Assembly (NCBI RefSeq): GCF_036588685.1
Contig: NC_086380.1
Location: forward strand, 35,044,692 to 35,108,691
Direction of reading: 5' to 3'
DNA from: Mytilus trossulus
Taxonomy: Eukaryota; Mollusca; Bivalvia; Mytilida; Mytilidae
Length of the DNA stretch: 64,000 bases
Both the position numbers and the translations under genes were made by a program. Numbering within the stretch: the first letter of the stretch is position 1; the number at the start of each line of letters is the position of its first letter. Positions 57,950-64,000 of this stretch are shown here, piece after piece. The notes below the pieces were generated by a model. That model had not been told where the DNA came from. It saw nothing but the letters and a program-made list of their open reading frames with translations, and did no database searches.

Positions 57950-59125
57950 CATTCGTTGATTTGGTTCATAAGTGTTTCTCGAATTCGCATAGATTAGATC
58001 TTTAATTTTCTTGTTTGAATGGTTTTACACCAGTCTTTTGTGGAACCCTTTATATCTTGTTTGTTGTGAGCCAACTTGGAGGCTCCGTGTTGAAAACCGT
58101 ACTTTGATCTTTAATGATTTACTTTTTCCAATTTTGACTTGGATGAAGAGTTGTCATTAATGATCACTCATACTACATCTTCTTACATCTATATAAAGTA
58201 AGAGAATTCAAACTCACAAGTTGATAAAAAAGGAATAACAACCAACATACAAACAACATTTACCCGAGGGTTTTAACAGCCCAGTAGTCAGTACTTCGGT
58301 GAGGGTATGGATATCAATTAAACGGTAATTGTTATAAATTGACTGTTAGCAGAAGTATGCATTATTCACAGGTTCAGATTAACTTAGCAGTTTTGGCAAA
58401 AAACATTTTGGAGTTTTGGGTTCGCAATGCTTTTCAATTTTATATTTGTTTGTCTTTTTTACTTTTTTTATCTGAGTCTAATGACGACGAAACGCGCGTT
58501 TGGTGTATTCAATAATAAACCTGGTACCTTTGATTACTATTTACGAAACTAAACATAGAAAACATGACTGAGAAACACGAACCCCAACAAAAATTGGATT
58601 TGATATCAGTTTCTACAGGAGGCAATGCCATGGTAAAATTAGGAACAACAACCACAATACAAAACAACAGTTTACGTCAACTCTTTGTGTACTAATTGAT
58701 GATTTAATCTTAGATACAAGATTTTTTATTAGTGGTTATTGGCTTTGAACTAGCTGTCAGCAACTGCAAGAACTCTCAGATCCGTCTATGTGTTGTTGGG
58801 ATATACAAGTTCCCGGTCACGTCCACTCCGTGTTTTTGTTAGATGTATTTTTACTTGTATCCATCTAATGAGTCAAGCTTTTTTTGACAGATTTTTTTAT
58901 AAATCGTTCTTTTTGTTTACTGTTACACCATTGTCACAGGTTATGGAAGACGGTTTGGATCCCGCTAACATGTTTAATCACGCGATTTCGGAGCCGTTTA
59001 TAGCTGACTATGCAGTATACGCTTAGCTCATATTGAAGGCGGATCATTGCTGTGTCATGTATGTGGTCTCTTGTGGAGAGTTGTATTATTGGCAATTATA
59101 CATTGTACCACATCTTTTTTTAACA
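57950..59125. repeat. Cluster of dispersed repeats
   Basis: Bases 57950-58205 are a reverse SINE-like copy (GGAGGCTCCGTGTTGAAAAC, ATGAAGAGTTGTC). Bases 58265-58540 are the CAGCCCAGTAGTCAGTACTT plus GACGACGAAACGCGCGTTTG family. Bases 58925-59125 are another SINE-like copy (GGATCCCGCTAACATG, TTTATAGCTGACTATGCAG). The frame 58790-59026 runs into this copy. Confidence 0.65.
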
Positions 59126-59592
59126 TAGAAATGTAACGACTCAACGTCACGAAACCCAACAAAAACCGGGTATGATCTCTGTTGCAACTGGAGGCTCACA
59201 CGTTTGATATCAACATTATCCCATGGTTGTGTATTCTTTTGAAGCAAAATTTGTCCGGGTTAGGGTTTTCATAGATCACATGGTTCATAATAGCATGATT
59301 ACAAACCCAAACAAAAACACAAGCTTTAACACAAAATTCGTATTATAAGAATTAAAAATAAAAACGTTATTTCTGATCATGCTTGATCAATTTCAGATGG
59401 AACGCGGACTAAAACAATATGCGAGCGGTATGTGTGATAGTCAGATTTAACACGAAGAGTTAGAGAGGTATATAAATTGTTTTAACATATAACAAAGCCT
59501 ATGTAAAGATTGATCGTATATTCTTAATTATATAACTGTATTTCCTTTTTCGAATTTAATATATCAAAAAGGCAGAATTGCAAATCAAGTCT
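59126..59592. other. Non-coding, downstream of C1q paralogue B
   Basis: No gene or clear repeat. The 3' end of the C1q B transcript should lie in its right part; I see no clear poly(A) signal on the minus strand close to the stop. Confidence 0.35.
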
Positions 59593-62033
59593 TTAAGCAT
59601 GAGGGAAGAGTAAAAACGCTGAGAATGTACTATAATCAGCGCCATGGACATCGCCACTCCCGTCGGTTCCAGTTCTTACGAGAACTTTTTCACCTTTGTT
59701 TACCTGAAAATGAAAAAAAAACACATTGTGATGCACATTTTGCATTTATGTATTTGATAGTTATTACATTAGCGCTCTTTAAAATTGCAAAACTTAATTA
59801 TTAGTAATAAAAGCGATGTTTCTTTTCCCCACTTTGATGCATATGGATCAAGCAGGCATGTATACAGCCAGTTAGTAACTGCATCAACACAGCCAATTCT
59901 ATATTACTATTATGGGTTAACAATTGTTTTCGTTGGTCGAAATGTGACGTTTTGTCACAATTTCTATTGCTTTGAACACTTCGTCATTTCATTATTTCGA
60001 ACGACTTAAAAAACTAGTGACAAATTTACGCTCAATTTTAAACCTGCTTTCTATGATGAGTTTATTTACAATTACCTGCAAGACAACTGTCTGAGAGGCA
60101 CTGCCATAATCACCGTCACCACCCTGCGCAGTGTCGGTGTAGGCCGAGGCTTTAACTACATCATTGACCGTCAGTTCCGTTGCCTGAGCCTGTTTATAGT
60201 TGACATTAGCTGTCCAGGAAATGACGTACATGCCGGAAACAGGAGCGGTAAAAATACCAGTTGCTGTGTCATAAAGAGACGCTGATGTATTTGTTACAAT
60301 CTGAAACATCAAAGCTGTATCACATTATCTGAGATAAAACAAAAAGCTTTAGTCATATAACCATACTTATTTACTTCCAGTTATGTACTACTTTCTAGTT
60401 GTAAACTATTGTACTTTATTAAAGAGGGACGAACGATACAAAAGGGACAGTCAAACTCATAAATCTAAAACAAACTGACAACGCCATGGCTAAAAATGAA
60501 AAAGACAAACAGAAAAACAATAGTACACATGACACAACATAGAAAACTAAAGAATAAACAACACAAACCCCACCAAAAACTAGGGGTGATCTCAGGTGCT
60601 CCGGAAGGGTAAGCAGATCCTGCTTCACATGTGGCACCCGTAATGTTGCTTAATATGTGATTACAAATCCGGTAAATAGTTTGATGAGCACTCAATCCAT
60701 GTAGACCCCCAGACAATTTGGCATAGAAAGAAACCTTATAAAATTACTTTCTGAGGACACATTTTTTCATTTAGTTGGCTTTTATCTCTATTTCGTTAGG
60801 TTCTATCTTTATATAGACTGCAACGTATATAGACTGGAAATTTATGCAACTGTCGTGCAAGTGAGAGGTTTGGCTAGCTACAAAACAAGGATCAGTTCAA
60901 AATTTCTACATAAGAAAATATCAGAACAAAGTCAAGAATATGCAGTTGTTTGGTGTGTTGAAACTTTTGGTTTTTGCAATTTGATTCCGGACTTTATTTT
61001 GGCATTTTCCTCAGGTTTTGGTTTTTATTTATTTTACTTTTTTTTTTATTTAAATGCATGTAATGTACTTTGCCAACTTTTATATATCATTAACATATAA
61101 AGTGCTAAAACAAATAAATAGAACTAACTTCATCGAATTTGATGGTTTGATGAGCACTCAATCCATGTAGACTGCCAGACAATTTGGCATAGAAAGCAAC
61201 TTGCGAGTCAGTGAATGCTCTTCTTTGATCTGAAAAGAGTAAACATTATTATTGCATAGTGGTTTATTTTTCTCATCTTCATTTAACATGTTAAGGCCAT
61301 ACTTGCATGCTTGCGGGGCCTTTGGTATTATGATACCAGTGTAGTCGTTTGAACTGTAATTTTATCGACTGTCACAGTGTTGTATTCCTGATTGAGACTG
61401 AGTGTTATTTTGCATGACAGTTGATGCATGCATATCAAAAACAAATTATCCAATCGACACACTCAGTCTCGCTACTTTGGAAGTTCATGCGATTACCTAA
61501 TTTTCTGTGTGTTACATGTATCATGAATTGTTTTTCTAATTGATTTACCAGTTTGGAACATCAGCAAACTACAGGAATCTCAGTAGTGTCTATTATGCAG
61601 TGGATGCAGGGTAATTACAAACAGTTGGTTTAGCTAACTATTAAACCAGGTTTAAACCACACTAGAAAATTCTTGTTTCAAGTCAGGAATTTAACAGTTG
61701 TTATCCATGCATTTGAGCGTTTGATTATGCCATATGATTAGGATTTGAATTTTTCTTGGAGTTCGGTATTTTTGTAATTTCAAATTTTACATACTTACCC
61801 TCATGGCTATTGCTAAGATCCTTGATCAGTTTTTCAGCAGAAGTTAATCTGTCAGCATATTCAATGTTCATTTCCTCCGTGGATTCCAATTTAGACTCTA
61901 AATCCCCTATAAGAGCTTTCAATTCCTCATACTGATGCTCGAAGAAATGAATTACAGCATCATCGTTATTCTTTACTGGCACATGAGCACTAATTAACGG
62001 AATTAAAACTAGCAAACAAAATCCAAAATGCAT
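59593..62033 (-). CDS. Secreted C1q-domain protein, paralogue B
   Basis: Four minus-strand exons are 62033-61799, 61229-61129, 60300-60076 and 59703-59593. Donors are GTAAGT, GTTAGT and GTAATT. Lengths 235, 101, 225 and 111 give 223 residues, with the first two exons the same size as in paralogue A. Residues 1-16 are a signal peptide (MHFGFCLLVLIPLISA). About 24-79 form an acidic coiled coil with regular Leu/Ile spacing. The C1q domain follows with FTDSQVAFYAKL, TGIFTAPVSGMYVISW, GDYGSASQTVVLQ, a VLVRTG strand and a final FSAFLLF. The C-terminus is shorter than in A. The role is as for paralogue A: secreted, probably trimeric recognition protein. Intron 2 contains a dispersed repeat and a 51-base fragment of the gene's own exon 2. 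Confidence 0.93.
60420..60679 (+). repeat. Dispersed repeat in intron 2 of C1q paralogue B
   Basis: GAGGGACGAACGATACAAAA, CTGACAACGCCATGGCTAAA and GGGGTGATCTCAGGTGCTCC then ACAAATCCGGTAAATAGT define the same family as 49205-49470. Its right end is directly joined to the exon 2 fragment at 60680. Confidence 0.75.
60680..60730 (-). pseudogene. 51-bp duplicate of C1q-B exon 2 inside intron 2
   Basis: Bases 60680-60730 match 61146-61196 with two differences (gacccccag against gactgccag). Splice sites and the rest of the exon are missing, so it cannot serve as an exon. It abuts the dispersed repeat at 60420-60679, which suggests that both arrived by one rearrangement. Confidence 0.85.
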
Positions 62034-62082
62034 GGTTACACAGATGATTAATATAAATTCACAACGTTATTGTCTCAAATTC

Positions 62083-62094
62083 AAGATAAGAAGA
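62083..62094. promoter_or_regulatory. GATA-type motif shared upstream of both C1q genes (copy B)
   Basis: AAGATAAGAAGA, identical to 51760-51771. It lies between the candidate TATA element and the ATG, so it may fall near the transcription start. Confidence 0.4.
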
Positions 62095-62101
62095 CTTCAG
62101 A

Positions 62102-62116
62102 CATATATACTATATA
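62102..62116 (-). promoter_or_regulatory. Candidate TATA region of C1q paralogue B
   Basis: On the minus strand TATATAGTATATATG lies about 70-83 bases before the ATG at 62033, a reasonable distance for a core promoter with a short leader. There is no other evidence. Confidence 0.35.
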
Positions 62117-64000
62117 GACCTGAGTTATTGTACGTAACGGGACATTTCTTAACCTCTGATTTCTAAATAGGTCATTAAGAAAGTGATACAATCGGATGTC
62201 ATTTCAGACAATTACTCCAAAAATGATGAAGACTTTGCTGCTGACTCTAAGCTATAGTCTCAATCTCATATGTGCCTTTTTAAGTACACAGTGAATTGAG
62301 CAGTCATATGTTATAAAACAAACTATTGATACAGAGATATGTCTCGCATTTATTGTTATTTTGTTAATAAAAAAATTAAAGTTGAACTCAAAATAGCATT
62401 ACGTTATGCAAAATATTCAAAGTCAATGAACATCGACTAAGGGAACGGGGTCAGAAAATTGCCATGGAAAGATGTGGTTATGATAATACAACCGCATATC
62501 AAATGTCTTTGACCTTTCAACCTTTTTTGGTTCCATATATTCTGACCTAATAAAAAACTAATACATATGAACCAAGCAAAAAGTAAATTCACAAAATTAC
62601 TGAACTGAAAATTCAAAATGGAAAGTTCCTTAGCATATGGCAAAATCAAACGATAAAACATATCAAACGAATGGACAACAACTGTCATATTCCTGACTTG
62701 GTACATGCATTTTCAAATGTAGAAAATGGTGGATTGAACCTGGTTTTATATATCTAAACCTCTCACGTTCGAATTAAAGGTCATTAGACCATGACACAGG
62801 GAGCAAGACTAACTAATCTAAAACGAAATGGGATGTTCCTTCTTATGAAACATTATTGACCTACCACTAGCAGTTCCTGATAAACTAATTTGCCTATGTA
62901 CATGTACATGTATCGTTTTTTGACAGCGTGAAGTGGGGAGAAAAGGGAGGATGCCATTTGAATATAGATAGATAGATAGTTTAGTCGCATAAAATCATGG
63001 AAGTTCAAAGGTTACAGAGTGGTTTAAAAATAATGTACACAACAATAAAAATGCATTCAAAATGCATCAAATACATAGATATAAGCATTCTTTAAATATG
63101 TATTTAAATCATTCAGATTAGGTCAAATGTCGACTCCATCTATAACCAGAAAAGTGTTATAACAAAAGGTAAAACAACAAAAATCCTGAACTCCAAGAAA
63201 AATTCTAAATGGAAAGTCCCTTATTAAATGGCAAACTCAAATGATAGAACACACTTAACGAATGGACAATAACTGTCAAATTCCTGACTTGGTACATGCA
63301 TTTTCAAATGTAGTAAATGGTGGATTGAGCCTGGTTTTATATCGCTAAATATCACTTCTATGACAGACGCATCAAATTCCATTATTTTTACAATGATGCA
63401 AAAAATGCAAGTAAAAATGTTGAATAATTAAAAATGTTCATATCACATGTTAAGTTCTGAAGCGCACATTTATCGAATAAGTTGCATTCAATCCTATCAC
63501 AACAGCGCATTTGGTTTTGGAGGGTAATCATATGTACTATTTTACACTTATTGTTCATACATATCTATTTATTCAACTCAGATAATACGCTTATCAAGTT
63601 TGTAGCAAATAAGAGATATGGACATAAGGTCTAGGTTCTTTAGAATACACTTGGTTTTTAAACTTGAAAGTCCAATGACTTGTATGTTGTCCCACCTTAA
63701 ATTGACTAAGCATCATGTTTTGAACTTTCAATGTGGTAACCGTAGAAGTTACCGAATCAGGAATAAGATACTTGTTAACCATTCGTTTGATGTGTTTGAG
63801 CTTTTGATTTTGCCATTTACAATTTTTGTTTACATACATTTCCGTTTAAAATAAAATTGTTTTCGGAGTACTTTTTTTTTTAGATGTACCAGACGTGAGA
63901 AAGTACTTACAGGTACAATTGTATGAATATTGGAAGATGTGGAATGATTCTATTGAGACAACTACATGTACATTGTTGCCATTATAAACCAAATGACATA
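62117..64000. repeat. Intergenic region with three copies of one dispersed repeat
   Basis: Reverse copies lie at about 62560-62760 and 63165-63350 (both with CCTGACTTGGTACATGCATT, TCAAATGTAG and ATGGTGGATTGA). A forward piece is at 63765-63835 (TTGATGTGTTTGAGCTTTTG). A SINE-like start (GGAAGATGTGGAATGATTCT) is cut by the window end. No gene is supported; the overlapping frames at 62437-62706 and 63594-63854 are repeat translations. Confidence 0.6.

Overview
The window looks like nuclear DNA of a bivalve mollusc, most likely a mussel of the Mytilus group. It is AT-rich, has GT-AG introns, and is crowded with short interspersed repeats that I recognise from mussel genomes. It also carries gene families that are expanded in mussels: secreted C1q-domain proteins and small GPI-type Ly6/uPAR proteins. 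There is no operon structure and no sign of bacterial DNA. The species call is inference; I could not run a search.

Layout. 0-3.6 kb is a foldback element and a long composite repeat. 3.7-21.3 kb (+) holds two sets of phase-consistent exons that probably belong to one gene of unknown family with beta-propeller-like sequence (exons at 3.7, 4.3, 5.6, 18.3, 18.8 and 21.1 kb). Its presumed 12-kb intron carries, on the opposite strand, an intact single-exon GPCR (11.06-12.59 kb), TTAA-flanked MITEs, a 1.4-kb minisatellite and a long palindrome. 21.8-29 kb is repeats, including a tRNA-headed SINE, a poly-G foldback element, a 351-bp near-identical tandem duplication and a decayed second copy of the 5.6-kb exon. 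29.4-32.6 kb (+) is a complete three-exon Ly6/uPAR-like gene. 37.8-45.1 kb (+) is its tandem paralogue, a pseudogene with a repeat inserted in exon 2 and further disabling changes. That pseudogene's intron contains a Helitron-type insertion for which an empty-site paralogue lies in the same intron. 48.1-51.7 kb and 59.6-62.0 kb (both -) are two four-exon C1q-domain genes with matching exon structure. Between them lies the 5' half of an APE-type non-LTR retrotransposon (51.9-53.8 kb).

How it fits together. The C1q pair encodes secreted coiled-coil plus C1q proteins of the lectin-like type used in bivalve innate recognition. The Ly6 protein is predicted to be a GPI-anchored surface protein. The GPCR is a divergent rhodopsin-like receptor. 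I see no evidence that these genes form a pathway; they are neighbours in a repeat-rich region shaped by tandem duplication and transposon insertion. I found no clearly new biological system. The best leads are the repeat-bearing receptor loop, the Ly6 duplicate broken by an insertion, the Helitron with its empty site, and the nested 1.76-kb element with a CCTGG target duplication.
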